A stretch of DNA of 64,000 nucleotides from Streptomyces chartreusis NRRL 3882 (GCF_900236475.1 NZ_LT963352.1:6514001-6578000), one strand, 5' to 3'. Positions 1 to 8,364 are shown, numbered from the stretch's first letter. Program-made: numbers and translations. The notes: generated from the letters alone by a model not told the origin.

Positions 1-38
1 CCCACGAACTCCGTACCACCCAGCATCAGAAGTCTCAT
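1..38 (-). CDS. NAD-dependent epimerase/dehydratase family protein, N-terminal fragment
   Basis: The reverse strand reads ATG at base 38 and then MRLLMLGGTEFVG before leaving the window. The GGTxFxG pattern directly after a short hydrophobic beta strand is the dinucleotide-binding loop of SDR-type epimerases. A purine-rich AGGG lies about ten bases upstream. Only about a dozen codons are visible, so the substrate cannot be named. It is transcribed in the same direction as the regulator behind it at 114-737. Confidence 0.6.
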   Translation of the reverse strand, partial: MRLLMLGGTEFV

Positions 39-79
39 GCCGTCGACCCTGCCCGCCGGGGCGGCGGGACGGAACGCGT

Positions 80-96
80 GTCTGCCGTCAGCAGAC
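80..96 (-). terminator. small hairpin after the winged-helix gene
   Basis: Six-base arms GTCTGC and GCAGAC flank CGTCA just past the stop of the 114-737 gene. A second GC-rich inverted repeat lies at about 52-68. Either could end transcription on the minus strand. There is no U-tract, as is usual in this genome. Confidence 0.4.
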
Positions 97-113
97 GGGC
101 GGGTACCGGCGGC

Positions 114-737
114 TCAGCCACCCACGGGGGGCACGTACTTGTAGCCGACCCGGCGCACCGTGCGGATCGTGTCGCGGTGTTCGGCCCCCAGCTTGCGGCG
201 CAGGCGGGCGATGTGGACGTCGACCGTACGGCCGTCGCCCACGTGCCCGTAGCCCCACACCGTGCCGACCAGCTGGTCGCGGGTGTGCACCCGGCCCGGA
301 TGCGCCACCAGGTGGGCCAGCAGCTCGAACTCCAGATACGTGAGATCGAGCGGCCGCCCGGCCACCTCGGCGGTGCGCTGCACGGTGTCGACCCGGATCG
401 GCGGCTCGCCGCCCGGCTCGGGCCCCGCGGGGCCCGCGGTGTCGTGAAGGCCCGCGGGGCCTCCGGGACGGGCGGCCTGCGGCCGGTCCGGCACCGCCAC
501 CGGGAACGGCGGCTGCTGGTCGGCCGGGACGAGCACCAAAAAGCCGATCATCGGCGGCTGCCCGGGGAGCGTGGGCAGGGTGTGCTGCGGCGCCGGCAGC
601 CAAGTGGCGCCCGGGGGCAGCAGATCCGCGACCGTCACCACCTCGTCCCGGTCGACGGCACGCAGCCGGTGCCGGGGCCCGGTGGCCGACGGGGAGTTGA
701 CGGGGGCGGCGGTGGACAGGGAACGAGTGGTCGCCAT
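114..737 (-). CDS. orphan winged-helix (OmpR/PhoB-type) transcriptional regulator
   Basis: 207 residues. The C-terminal ~90 residues form an OmpR-type winged helix: the TYLEFELLAHL start, a VHTRDQL recognition region, RTVDVHIARLRRKL and the terminal RTVRRVGYKY wing. The N-terminal half has no receiver signature (no acidic pocket, no phospho-Asp strand), so it probably does not take a phosphoryl group. A role in nitrogen control is tempting because glnII is next door, and Streptomyces has a second GlnR-like protein near glnII. Nothing in the protein proves that. The start ATG at 737 is the first good one; the gene is preceded by ~350 bases without a gene. Confidence 0.8.
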   Translation of the reverse strand: MATTRSLSTAAPVNSPSATGPRHRLRAVDRDEVVTVADLLPPGATWLPAPQHTLPTLPGQPPMIGFLVLVPADQQPPFPVAVPDRPQAARPGGPAGLHDTAGPAGPEPGGEPPIRVDTVQRTAEVAGRPLDLTYLEFELLAHLVAHPGRVHTRDQLVGTVWGYGHVGDGRTVDVHIARLRRKLGAEHRDTIRTVRRVGYKYVPPVGG

Positions 738-1090
738 GAGAGGTCAGCTCTTTCGCGCGAGGAGTTCGTCGGGAGGATCGACGGCCGCGAGTTCGTGGTC
801 GGGCTCGCCGAGGACGTACGCGGTTCGCGCTGGCCGAAGGCCGGGGTGTACGGCTTTAGAGGGCCGGCGCGTTCGTCGCGCGGCAACACACCCGGTCGAA
901 GTCGTGGTCCTGACGGGACGGCCAGAAGGGCTCGAGGTCATGGCGACCCGTCGCGGTGTGCTTCTGGTAGCTGGCCATGGGGCCATTGAAGCAGACCGGT
1001 ACCGGGTGCCGGGACCCTCCTCTCACACCTTGGACACCGACCGGGAGAGCGGACGGCCGGCCGGACGGAGGCCCACCCGGCCAACGCGAA
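738..1090. other. non-coding stretch between regulator and glnII terminator
   Basis: About 350 bases with no supportable gene. Open frames exist on both strands, but their residue composition is arginine/proline-rich noise and they lack ribosome sites. The stretch must hold the promoter of the regulator on the minus strand; I could not pick convincing -35/-10 boxes. Confidence 0.6.
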
Positions 1091-1120
1091 GGGGCGCCCA
1101 CCGCGAACGGTGGGCGCCCC
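1091..1120. terminator. strong hairpin terminator of glnII
   Basis: A perfect 13-base stem (GGGGCGCCCACCG with its complement) closes a CGAA tetraloop. It lies about 20 bases after the glnII stop on the minus strand. Confidence 0.85.
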
Positions 1121-1141
1121 TCGGGAGCCTTGTGGCGTCGG

Positions 1142-2173
1142 TCAGACCTGGCCGGCCTTCTCCAGCGCCGAGCAGCAGGTGTCGACGAGCAGGCGGGTCA
1201 CCACGTACGGGTCGACGTTGGCGTTCGGACGGCGGTCCTCGATGTAGCCCTTGCCGTCCTTCTCGACCTGCCACGGGATACGGACCGAGGCGCCGCGGTT
1301 GGACACGCCGTAGGAGTACTCGTTCCACGGGGCGGTCTCGTGCAGACCGGTCAGGCGGTCGTCGATGCCGGCGCCGTAGTTCTTGACGTGGTCGAGGGGC
1401 TTGGAGCCCTCACCGAGCGACTCGCACGCGGTGATGATCGCGTCGTAGCCCTCGCGCATCGCCTTGGTGGAGAAGTTGGTGTGCGCACCGGCGCCGTTCC
1501 AGTCGCCCTTCACCGGCTTCGGGTCAAGCGTCGCCGCGACGTCGAAGTCCTCGGCGGTGCGGTAGAGCAGCCAGCGGGCCACCCACAGCTGGTCGGAGAC
1601 CTCCAGCGGGGCGAGCGGGCCGACCTGGAACTCCCACTGGCCGGGCATGACCTCGGCGTTGATGCCGGAGATGCCCAGACCCGCCTTCAGGCAGTTCTCC
1701 AGGTGGGCCTCGACGACGTCACGGCCGAAGATCTCGTCGGCGCCGACACCGCAGTAGTAGCCGCCCTGCGGGGCCGGGAAGCCGCCCTTGGGGAAGCCGA
1801 GCGGGTAACCGTCCTTGAAGAAGGTGTACTCCTGCTCGATGCCGAAGATCGGCTCCTGGGCCGCGAACTTCTCGGCGACCTCGGCCAGCGCGGCACGGGT
1901 GTTGCTGGCGTGCGGGGTGAGGTCGATGTTCAGGACCTCGCACAGCACCAGGACGTCGTCGCCGCCGCGGATCGGGTCCGGGCAGGTGAAGACCGGCTTG
2001 AGCACGCAGTCCGAGGCGTGGCCCTCGGCCTGGTTGGTGGAGGACCCGTCGAAACCCCAGATGGGCAGCGCGTCGAGACCGGCGGGGGAGCCCGAGATGA
2101 TCTTGGTCTTGGAACGCAGCTTGGCCGTCGGCTCGGTGCCGTCGATCCAGATGTACTCAGCCTTGAAGGTCAC
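1142..2173 (-). CDS. glnII: glutamine synthetase II (eukaryotic-type GSII)
   Basis: ATP-dependent condensation of glutamate and ammonium to glutamine in the cytoplasm. The 343-residue size and the opening TFKAEYIWIDGTEPTAKLR identify the short, eukaryote-like GSII and not the ~470-residue GlnA. WGFDGSSTNQA, EQEYTFF and WEFQVGP segments give the expected metal and substrate sites. I chose GTG at 2173: GAAGGA lies eight bases before it, and the family starts at this point, whereas the open frame upstream is unrelated. GSII lacks the adenylylation control of GlnA, so control is probably transcriptional through the GlnR-like box at 2276-2313. A hairpin terminator follows. Confidence 0.95.
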   Translation of the reverse strand: MTFKAEYIWIDGTEPTAKLRSKTKIISGSPAGLDALPIWGFDGSSTNQAEGHASDCVLKPVFTCPDPIRGGDDVLVLCEVLNIDLTPHASNTRAALAEVAEKFAAQEPIFGIEQEYTFFKDGYPLGFPKGGFPAPQGGYYCGVGADEIFGRDVVEAHLENCLKAGLGISGINAEVMPGQWEFQVGPLAPLEVSDQLWVARWLLYRTAEDFDVAATLDPKPVKGDWNGAGAHTNFSTKAMREGYDAIITACESLGEGSKPLDHVKNYGAGIDDRLTGLHETAPWNEYSYGVSNRGASVRIPWQVEKDGKGYIEDRRPNANVDPYVVTRLLVDTCCSALEKAGQV

Positions 2174-2275
2174 GGGCCACATCCTTCGGGGGTGTGTCTG
2201 GGCGCGTATCGCGGGTGCTTGCGGCGCTGCGGCACTGGGGCGCCGCGTCAATGCCCGGCAGCCTGTCAACAGGCG

Positions 2276-2313
2276 ATTTCCCGGCCATTGCTCGAATGTG
2301 AACCCCGTGTTAC
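2276..2313 (-). promoter_or_regulatory. GlnR-like box upstream of glnII
   Basis: Read on the minus strand, four 5-mers recur every 11 bases: GTAAC, TTCAC, GCAAT, GAAAT. The known actinobacterial GlnR pattern is gTnAC-n6-GaAAC repeated twice. The outer two elements fit well and the inner two poorly. The box lies ~100 bases upstream of the GTG, a normal place for control of glnII. The much better box of glnA at 10256-10294 supports the reading. Confidence 0.6.
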
Positions 2314-2441
2314 CTGGTGTCGTTGTGCCCTACCTCACGTTGTGAGGGCGTTTGCCCCCGAGGGACGGGCTGGTCACCGGCTCCCCTCCGTCAAGCCGGT
2401 GACCAGAACCCGATGACCGGTGCCGCGTGGCCCGGACACGC

Positions 2442-2477
2442 CGGTCCTGCCGCTCCTGGCCGGGAGCGGCAGGACCG
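2442..2477. terminator. hairpin between glnII promoter and secreted-protein gene
   Basis: A 15-base inverted repeat (CGGTCCTGCCGCTCC and complement) with a six-base loop. It lies beyond the stop of the 2551-3225 gene on the minus strand and insulates glnII from it. A second, weaker hairpin with GAGGCGG/CCGCCTC arms lies at 2492-2520. Confidence 0.75.
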
Positions 2478-2550
2478 CTGACACGTACGAGGAGGCGGCC
2501 GAAAGGCGGGCCGCCGCCTCAGTGACTCACTCGTCCTCGTTCGCCCGGCG

Positions 2551-3225
2551 TCACCCCACCTTCTCGATCACGGCCCGGCGGATCAGGAACTTGCCGGGCT
2601 CACGGACCTGTTCGAAAGCCGCGTTGTTGAGCAGCACACAGCTGCCGGAGACCGAAGTGACCTCCACCGTCGTGGACTTGTCGTTGTCCAGGTTGGTGAC
2701 CTTCAGCTTCGTGCCGGCCGGGAACTGGTTGCTGGACGCGGCGGGCGCACCACCCTCGCCGGAGAGCGTGACGGTGGAGCCGTTGCACACCTGCTGCCCG
2801 GAGGCCGCGGCGCCACCGCCGGGGTTCTCCGCGGGAGCGGACTGCGCGGGCTGCCCGGGGTTCTCCGCGGGGGCGGACTGGGCGGGCTGCGCGGGCGGGG
2901 TGGCCTGGGAGTCCTGAGCCGACTCCCCGGCCACGCAGCCCGACGCCTCCTGCTTCCGCTCGATCTCCGCGACGACCGCCTCGCGGTTGGCGATCCGCGC
3001 CTCGGACTGCGCGTCCGGGTTGGCCCGCTGGTCCGCGATGAACTTCTGGTTGTTGCCGAGGGCGGTGGCGAGACCCAGGCATACCGTCGACTCCGCCGCC
3101 GACTTGGGGGTCTGTGCGGCGTTCGACGTGCTCGCCATGACGAAGGCCCCGCCGCCCGCCACGGTCGCCGCGCTCACCAGCAGCGCGATCTTCTTCTTCG
3201 TACCGAGAGTTCTCCTGCGCGACAT
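2551..3225 (-). CDS. secreted protein with a probable double-psi beta-barrel C-terminus
   Basis: 224 residues. A twin-Arg-rich start (MSRRRTLGTKKK), a hydrophobic core and an SNAAQ site near residue 35 form a Sec-type signal peptide. The middle is helical and ends in a Pro/Ala linker in which QPAQSAPAENPG occurs twice. The last ~80 residues (VCNGSTVTLSGEGG, FPAGTKLKVTN, SVSGSCVLLN) look like an RlpA/expansin-type double-psi barrel with a Cys pair. A cell-wall role is an inference from that fold. No catalytic claim is possible. Hairpins follow the gene and an AGGAGG-like site precedes the start. Confidence 0.7.
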   Translation of the reverse strand: MSRRRTLGTKKKIALLVSAATVAGGGAFVMASTSNAAQTPKSAAESTVCLGLATALGNNQKFIADQRANPDAQSEARIANREAVVAEIERKQEASGCVAGESAQDSQATPPAQPAQSAPAENPGQPAQSAPAENPGGGAAASGQQVCNGSTVTLSGEGGAPAASSNQFPAGTKLKVTNLDNDKSTTVEVTSVSGSCVLLNNAAFEQVREPGKFLIRRAVIEKVG

Positions 3226-3340
3226 GCGCGCCTCCTGAGAGGTAGGGGAGCGTACGTCGCTATGTACGAGATACCGAACGAGGTTACTCAGCGGTTACAG
3301 GAGTCACTGACGTAACGTGCGTCACACGGAAACGAGATCT

Positions 3341-3700
3341 CTACCGGGAGAGGGCGCCCCGGACGGCCTCGTCGGTGCGCGCGACCACCGCCGTACCGTC
3401 GTCCGCGGTGATGATCGGCCGCTGGATCAGCTTGGGATGCTCGGCGAGGGCCTTGATCCACTGCTCCCGCGAACCGGCGTCCCTGGGCCACTCCTTGACG
3501 CCGAGTTCCTTGGCGGCGTCCTCCTGGGTGCGGGTGATGTCCCAGGGCTCCAGTCCGAGCCGGTCCAGCACGCCCCGGATCTCGTCCTCGCTCGGCACGT
3601 CCTCCAGGTAGCGGCGGACGGTGTAGTCGGCGCCCTCGGCGTCGAGCAGCTTCACGGCACTGCGGCACTTCGAACAGGCCGGGTTGATCCAGATCTCCAT
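3341..3700 (-). CDS. ArsC/Spx-family thioredoxin-fold protein
   Basis: 119 residues, the usual length for the arsenate reductase-like family. The N-terminus has NPACSKC, giving a CxxC pair at residues 9 and 12 where glutaredoxin-coupled ArsC has one active Cys. The LIQRPII strand near residue 92 matches the family RPI motif. The presence of two cysteines suggests a disulfide switch or self-sufficient reductase, not classical ArsC, and no arsenic genes are nearby. Arsenate reduction is therefore only a possibility. Confidence 0.8.
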   Translation of the reverse strand: MEIWINPACSKCRSAVKLLDAEGADYTVRRYLEDVPSEDEIRGVLDRLGLEPWDITRTQEDAAKELGVKEWPRDAGSREQWIKALAEHPKLIQRPIITADDGTAVVARTDEAVRGALSR

Positions 3701-3900
3701 GGGCCTACGGTACGCCCTCCTGACGCCGGGGAGCGTGGGCCCGAAACCCGTTCTCCACTTGCGTCACGCCACCCCCGAAAGCCCTTGTGGCCAGGGCCTT
3801 TTGTCAGTGGTGGGCAGTAGAATAGAAGCAGTGTTCGAGGGTGGCGCCGGGATCGCCGAGGACTCCGGTGTGCCGCCCTGACCGCGACAGGAGGATGCCT

Positions 3901-4215
3901 GTGCCCGCTGCCGCACTCAAGCCGAAGCCGCTGCCCACCCAGTCCACCGCGAAGCGCCCCGTCCTGCTCGACCTGCCGTACGCGCCCCTGGAGAAGCGGC
4001 CGCTGCCGCCGGGCCGGCCGCGCGAGTGGTACGTCACGCACAACCGTCGCCTCAAGGCGATGCGCCTCGCCATCGCCCTGCTCGACTCCGGCGTCCACAC
4101 GCCGAACCAGGCCCGCAACGAGACGATCCGCGACACGGCGGAACTGATCGGCGTACACCCGCCGTCGGACACGACGTGCCACATGGTGAGGGCGTTCATG
4201 CGCTACTCGCGCTGA
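3901..4215 (+). CDS. conserved actinobacterial protein of unknown function
   Basis: 104 residues. AGGAGG lies six bases before GTG 3901, so this start is preferred over the in-frame ATG at 3895, which is too close to the ribosome site. The protein is Lys/Pro-rich at the N-terminus, then has a predicted helical region (HNRRLKAMRLAIALLDSG, then RDTAELIGVHPPSD). No enzyme motif is visible. It resembles a small nucleic-acid or protein binder. It is convergent with the gene at 4300 and shares a bidirectional hairpin with it. Confidence 0.75.
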   Translation: MPAAALKPKPLPTQSTAKRPVLLDLPYAPLEKRPLPPGRPREWYVTHNRRLKAMRLAIALLDSGVHTPNQARNETIRDTAELIGVHPPSDTTCHMVRAFMRYSR

Positions 4216-4248
4216 GCTGACTGACCTGACCTGAGCTCAGCTGGGCCG

Positions 4249-4285
4249 GAGCGCCGGGTGCCCTTCTCCAGGGTGCCCGGCGCTC
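4249..4285. terminator. bidirectional hairpin between convergent genes
   Basis: GAGCGCCGGG and CCCGGCGCTC arms, extended by partial pairing of GTGCCC, separate the plus-strand gene ending at 4215 from the minus-strand gene ending at 4300. Another inverted repeat (GCTGAGCT/AGCTCAGC) sits at 4211-4241. Confidence 0.75.
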
Positions 4286-4299
4286 GTGTTCGACCCCCT

Positions 4300-5487
4300 T
4301 CAGCCCGCCGCCAGCTCCTTCTCCAGCGGCGTCCGGAAGCGTGGCGTGATCCTGGTCGTCCCCACCCACCCGCTCAGCCGCTCCGCTTCCTCCCCGATCG
4401 CCGCGAGCGCCTCCCGGCCCACCCCCTCCTCGTCGAGGATCCGCCAGACGATCTCCCCGCCGGGCCGCTGGGCCCACCCGCCGACCACGCGTCCGTTCCA
4501 CCACACCGTCGGCCCGACGTTCCCGCTGCGGTCGAACAGCCGGGGCCGCAGCTCCGGCGCGAGATACCAGTCGCGCTGCTGCCACCCCATCGCCGTCGGG
4601 TCGAGGCCGGGCAGCAGCGCCGCCCAGGGCTCGCCGGGCGCGGCCACCTCGCCGAGGTCGCCGTCGGTCACCCATCCCGTGCCCCCGTCCAGCGACACCT
4701 GCTGCGCCCCGATCGCGGCCAGCGCCGCGCGGACCTCCGTCACGCGCCACCCCGTCCACCACTTCAGATCGGCCTCGGTCGCCGGACCGCACGCGGCGAG
4801 CCACCGTCTCAGCAACTCCGCCTGCGCCTGCGCCGGGTCCAGTTCGGGATGCTCGGGCGCGACGGCCCAGCGGAACTGGCTGGACGTCCAGGAGCCGAGC
4901 GGCCGGCCCCGTACGACCTTCCCCTCGACGCCCAGTACTCGCAGCAGCCGGGTCGAGACCGTGTGCAGGCCCTCGTAGCCCTTGCCGGCCGCGTACACGA
5001 ACTGCTCCCGCAGACGCGGCTCGTCCTGGGCGAGTTCGGCCGCCGTGGCCTGCCCGCGCCGGGCGAGTGCCGCCAGCGCCGAATCCTCGACCTCCTTCAG
5101 CCAGGCCGCGTCCGGCGCCCCGGCCGCCGCCATGTCCTTGAGCAGCGCGGCCCGCTCCCGGGCGGCTACCGCCAGGCCGGTCGAGGCGTGCACGACGGCG
5201 GTCAGGGCGGTGGGGAACACGAACACCGTGTGCCGCATGCCGTGCATCCGCACCAGGGAACGGTCGTCGTACAGCGCGCGCCCGGTCTCCGTCACCGTCT
5301 CCGAGGGATCCGTGAGCCGCGCGCCCACGGCCAGGTACACCGTCGCCGGGTCCGTGCCGTGCAGGGCCACGAGCGAACCGGCGACCTCCTCGGGAGTCCC
5401 CGCCCGGGCCCGCCCCGCCAGCCGCTGCCGCAGCGCGAGCCGGGCCCGCCGCTCCGCCACCCCGATGTACCGCTGCGCCCTGCCCAT
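4300..5487 (-). CDS. winged-helix DNA-binding protein of the AlkZ-like (HTH_42) family
   Basis: 395 residues. LYDDRSLVRMHGMRHTVFVFP and WWNGRVVGGWAQ are characteristic of the HTH_42 superfamily, which includes AlkZ and YcaQ/AlkX DNA glycosylases with tandem winged helices. AlkZ uses a Q-x-Q catalytic motif in the first domain; at the matching place this protein has ALHGTD, so glycosylase activity is uncertain. The ATG at 5487 is chosen because GGAGGG stands seven bases before it; a GTG at 5505 is in frame but lacks such a site. Confidence 0.75.
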   Translation of the reverse strand: MGRAQRYIGVAERRARLALRQRLAGRARAGTPEEVAGSLVALHGTDPATVYLAVGARLTDPSETVTETGRALYDDRSLVRMHGMRHTVFVFPTALTAVVHASTGLAVAARERAALLKDMAAAGAPDAAWLKEVEDSALAALARRGQATAAELAQDEPRLREQFVYAAGKGYEGLHTVSTRLLRVLGVEGKVVRGRPLGSWTSSQFRWAVAPEHPELDPAQAQAELLRRWLAACGPATEADLKWWTGWRVTEVRAALAAIGAQQVSLDGGTGWVTDGDLGEVAAPGEPWAALLPGLDPTAMGWQQRDWYLAPELRPRLFDRSGNVGPTVWWNGRVVGGWAQRPGGEIVWRILDEEGVGREALAAIGEEAERLSGWVGTTRITPRFRTPLEKELAAG

Positions 5488-5556
5488 GCGGCTTCCCTCC
5501 GTCACGTCCCTCCGACCCGACCAGCATCATCGCGAACCCCACTGACAATCGGGCCG

Positions 5557-6303
5557 TCACCCGCAACCGGACGTGCCGACCACGGCGGTGACGAACTCCC
5601 GCCGGTCACCGGGATGGTCACGGAACCACAGCCCCAACCGGTGCTCCGCCCCGGGAAGTTCCCAGTGGGTGAACCGGGCGCGCCGGGCCAGCGCCTCCGC
5701 GACGGCCCGCGTCACCGCAGGCGGGATGACCGCGTCCGTGCCCGGCACCGCGAGCACCGCCCGCCCCTCGTACCCCCGCAGGACGTCGAGCGCGGGCGAC
5801 CCGCGCCAGCTTCCGGGCCGCCGGATGATCTCGCTGAACCGCCCGTCACCCGCACCGAACGGCACGTCCCACGCCTGCGCCGCGTACACCGCCGGCGCGC
5901 ACAGCCCGAGTGCCGCCACGCGCTCCCCGTAGTGACGGGCGAGATCGGCCACCGTCTGGCCGCTCATGCTGAAGCCGACCAGGACCAGCGGCCCGTCCGC
6001 GCCCGCGCGGGCGTCGATGACGGACACGGCCTGCTCGAAGCGGCGGCGCAGGCTCAGCTCCCGCAGCAGGCCGGTGCTCTCCCCGTGCCCGGAGAAGTCG
6101 AAGGAGAGGGCGCGGCAGCCCTGGGCGGCGAACTCCTCCAGCAGCGGAACCAGCCGGTCCTTGCTGCCGTTGCCCGCGCCGTGCAGCAGGACGGCGGTCG
6201 CCCTGGCCGGCTCGCCCGGGCCGGTGCCACCGGACAGCCCGCTGAGTCGTTCACCGTCGACGGCATGCGTGAAGGGGATCAGCTCACTCATACGGCCATT
6301 CAC
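5557..6303 (-). CDS. alpha/beta hydrolase
   Basis: 248 residues with the alpha/beta hydrolase order: oxyanion HGAGNGSKD, DFSGHGES, nucleophile elbow GFSMSG, acid PGTDAVIPP and catalytic His in GAEHRLG. It looks like a cytosolic serine hydrolase of the dienelactone-hydrolase/YqiA type. The substrate is unknown. A second ATG at 6291 (MSELIPF) is an equally possible start; neither has a convincing ribosome site. There is no signal peptide. Confidence 0.85.
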   Translation of the reverse strand: MNGRMSELIPFTHAVDGERLSGLSGGTGPGEPARATAVLLHGAGNGSKDRLVPLLEEFAAQGCRALSFDFSGHGESTGLLRELSLRRRFEQAVSVIDARAGADGPLVLVGFSMSGQTVADLARHYGERVAALGLCAPAVYAAQAWDVPFGAGDGRFSEIIRRPGSWRGSPALDVLRGYEGRAVLAVPGTDAVIPPAVTRAVAEALARRARFTHWELPGAEHRLGLWFRDHPGDRREFVTAVVGTSGCG

Positions 6304-6346
6304 TCACGCGCCCGGGGGCTGCTGACAGGCGGTCACACCGGGGCGA

Positions 6347-6931
6347 TCACAGACCCGGCGCTCCCCACACCGGGAACCAGCGGCCCAGGTCCTGCTCGAT
6401 CGGCAGGTCGTCGGCGAGCGCCGCCCGCACCTGGAGTTCCAGCGCGTGGTCACGCCGCTGTGCCTTTCCGGGCAGGGGCGCGAACGGGTAGAAGGTGCCG
6501 CGCTTGTAGAGGTAGACCAGCCCGAGCCGCCGGCCCGACCGGTCCCGGAACCCGGCCAGTGAGCACAGGAGTTGGGGGCCGAAGCCGTTGACCTCCATCT
6601 GGCTGTTCACGGCGTGCAGGTCCGTCACGAGCGGGGCCAGCTGGTCGGGGGCGCGGTGCGAGACCAGCCAGGAGTAGCCGTAGTCGTCCTGCCGCAGTTC
6701 CACCGGCGGGCCGTCGCGGTCGGTGTCCGCGTCCAGCAGTGCCTGCACCTCGCGGTGGGTCTGCTCGAAGGCCGCGCCCTCGACCGTGGCGAAGCACACC
6801 GCGCCCTGCCCGGTCGGGGTGAGGCCCGCCGCGGCCTCCAGGGTCACGGCCGCCGACGGCAGCGCGAAGAGCCGGTCGAGATCCGGCGCGACCGGCTTCG
6901 TGCGGCCGAGCAGAATGTCCAGCAGCCCCAT
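6347..6931 (-). CDS. pspAB: PspA-associated protein PspAB
   Basis: 194 residues opening MGLLDILLGRTKP, then DLDRLFALPSAAVTLE, the typical start of the PspAB family found beside htpX in actinobacteria. The body has a DGYSWLVSHR-like stretch (DDYGYSWLV) and LYKRGTFYPFAP near the end. The biochemical role is not known; the family is linked to PspA envelope stress by genomic association. The gene starts seven bases after the htpX stop, so the two are one transcript. Its partner genes pspA and pspAA are at 47.7-48.8 kb in this window. Confidence 0.85.
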   Translation of the reverse strand: MGLLDILLGRTKPVAPDLDRLFALPSAAVTLEAAAGLTPTGQGAVCFATVEGAAFEQTHREVQALLDADTDRDGPPVELRQDDYGYSWLVSHRAPDQLAPLVTDLHAVNSQMEVNGFGPQLLCSLAGFRDRSGRRLGLVYLYKRGTFYPFAPLPGKAQRRDHALELQVRAALADDLPIEQDLGRWFPVWGAPGL

Positions 6932-6938
6932 GCCCCGC

Positions 6939-7856
6939 TCACACTCCTCCGGGTGCCGTCGCCTCGCCCAGCTCGGCGGAGATCCGGCCCAGCTGGTCGA
7001 GCCGCTGCTCCAGGCTCGGGTGGGTCGAGAAGAGCCGCGCGACACCGGGCTCACGGCCCAGCGCCGGCGTGAAGTAGAAGGCGTTGAAGGCCTGGGCCGT
7101 GCGCAGGTCCTTCGTCGGGATGCGCGCGATGTCCCCGGACACCTTGGTGAGGGCGGAGGCCAGCGCCGAGGGCCGGCCGGTGAGCAGCGCCGCCGCACGG
7201 TCCGCGGCCAGCTCCCGGTACCGGGACAGGGAGCGGATCAGCAGGAAGCTCAGCGCGTACACGGCCGCCGACACGCCCATCACCGCGGCGAAGACCACCG
7301 CCGTGTTCTGGTCCCGCCGGCCCCCGCCGAACAGCTGCGAGTAGAAGGCGAACCGCACGATCAGCCCGGCGAGCACCCCGAGGAACGAGGCGACCGTGAT
7401 CACGGCGACGTCCTTGTGCGCCACATGCGACAGCTCGTGCGCGAGCACGCCCTCCAGCTCGGCCGGGTCCAGCCGCCTGAGCAGCCCGGTCGTCACACAG
7501 ACCACGGCATGGTCGGGATTCCGCCCCGTAGCGAACGCGTTGGGCATGTCCATACGGGACACGGCCACCACCGGCTTGGGCATGTCCGCGATGGCGCACA
7601 GCCGGTCCACGACCCCGTGCAGCTCGGGATATTCCTCCCGCTCCACGACCCGCCCGTGCATCGCGAACAGCGCGACCCGGTCCGAGAACCAGTACTGCGC
7701 CCCGAGCACCGCCGCCGCGACCAGCACGACCAGCACCCACGACTTCAGCAGCACGATCAATGCCGCGACGAACCCCACGTACACCATCCCAAGCAGGAAC
7801 AGCGTGATCCCCATACGGGTGGTCAACCGCCGGTCGCTCCGGAAGCGGCTGTGCAT
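6939..7856 (-). CDS. htpX: membrane zinc metalloprotease HtpX
   Basis: 305 residues. Two N-terminal membrane helices (residues ~15-55) precede the zinc site HELSH at 140-144; the third ligand Glu is in SRYRELAADRAA near residue 227. Two further membrane helices lie between. HtpX degrades misfolded membrane proteins under envelope stress. The ATG at 7856 (MHSRFRSDRRL) matches family starts; an ATG two codons upstream is possible. It forms an operon with pspAB, which ties it to the Psp-type response. Confidence 0.92.
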   Translation of the reverse strand: MHSRFRSDRRLTTRMGITLFLLGMVYVGFVAALIVLLKSWVLVVLVAAAVLGAQYWFSDRVALFAMHGRVVEREEYPELHGVVDRLCAIADMPKPVVAVSRMDMPNAFATGRNPDHAVVCVTTGLLRRLDPAELEGVLAHELSHVAHKDVAVITVASFLGVLAGLIVRFAFYSQLFGGGRRDQNTAVVFAAVMGVSAAVYALSFLLIRSLSRYRELAADRAAALLTGRPSALASALTKVSGDIARIPTKDLRTAQAFNAFYFTPALGREPGVARLFSTHPSLEQRLDQLGRISAELGEATAPGGV

Positions 7857-7953
7857 CTGCATCACCCCGCAGTCAGGCACTCGTCCCACTGCCAGTGTGC
7901 ACCCGCCCCGGCCCATGAACGGGTCGCGATCACCCCCAGGCCGGGCAAAGGCG

Positions 7954-8325
7954 TCAGCCGTCCCGGGCCACCGCGTACCCGGGCACGGACGGCCACCGAA
8001 CCGTCAGCACGACCGACTCCTCCTCGGCGAACCAGGAGTGATCGACCCCGCGCCCCCACACCACGTAGTCGCCCTGCCGCTCCAGCAGGACGCTGCGACC
8101 GGGAAGGTCCACCCGGAAGCGCCCGCTGATGAGAACCAGCAGTGCGGTCCGCTCCTCGCCCCGCACCCACCGCGACCGCTCGTCGCCGGCCGGGTGGACA
8201 CCCCACTTGATCTCGACGGCCTCGCTGTGACGCGGATCGCCGACGTCCTTGAAGTGCCCGAGGAGCCACCCCCGGTCCAGCGCCGCGTCCTTGCCCGCGT
8301 TGCCCACGTACACACCGTCGTCCAC
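7954..8325 (-). CDS. cupin-fold small protein
   Basis: 123 residues. EIKWGVHPAGD, LLVLISGRFRVDLPG and GDYVVWGRGVDHSW make a single cupin barrel with a likely metal site (His and Glu residues of the two cupin motifs). Proteins of this type in Streptomyces are often labelled signal peptidase I, but no Ser/Lys dyad or membrane anchor is present. Function is unknown; sugar, signal or pH sensing are possible. Confidence 0.7.
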   Translation of the reverse strand: MDDGVYVGNAGKDAALDRGWLLGHFKDVGDPRHSEAVEIKWGVHPAGDERSRWVRGEERTALLVLISGRFRVDLPGRSVLLERQGDYVVWGRGVDHSWFAEEESVVLTVRWPSVPGYAVARDG

Positions 8326-8364
8326 GCGGCCGGACGCTAGCAGCTGCCTTGATCGGCCCGCGCT

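Noticed and set aside
3341-3700. A true arsenate-resistance gene
   Set aside because: No arsB, acr3 or arsR is nearby, and the active region has a CxxC pair unlike classical glutaredoxin-linked ArsC.
4258-6591. A 2.3-kb plus-strand open frame across the AlkZ-like and hydrolase genes
   Set aside because: Pro/Arg-rich antisense noise; both minus-strand genes have clear motifs and ribosome sites.
7954-8325. Signal peptidase I, a label often given to this small protein
   Set aside because: There is no membrane anchor and no Ser/Lys dyad; the pattern is a cupin barrel.
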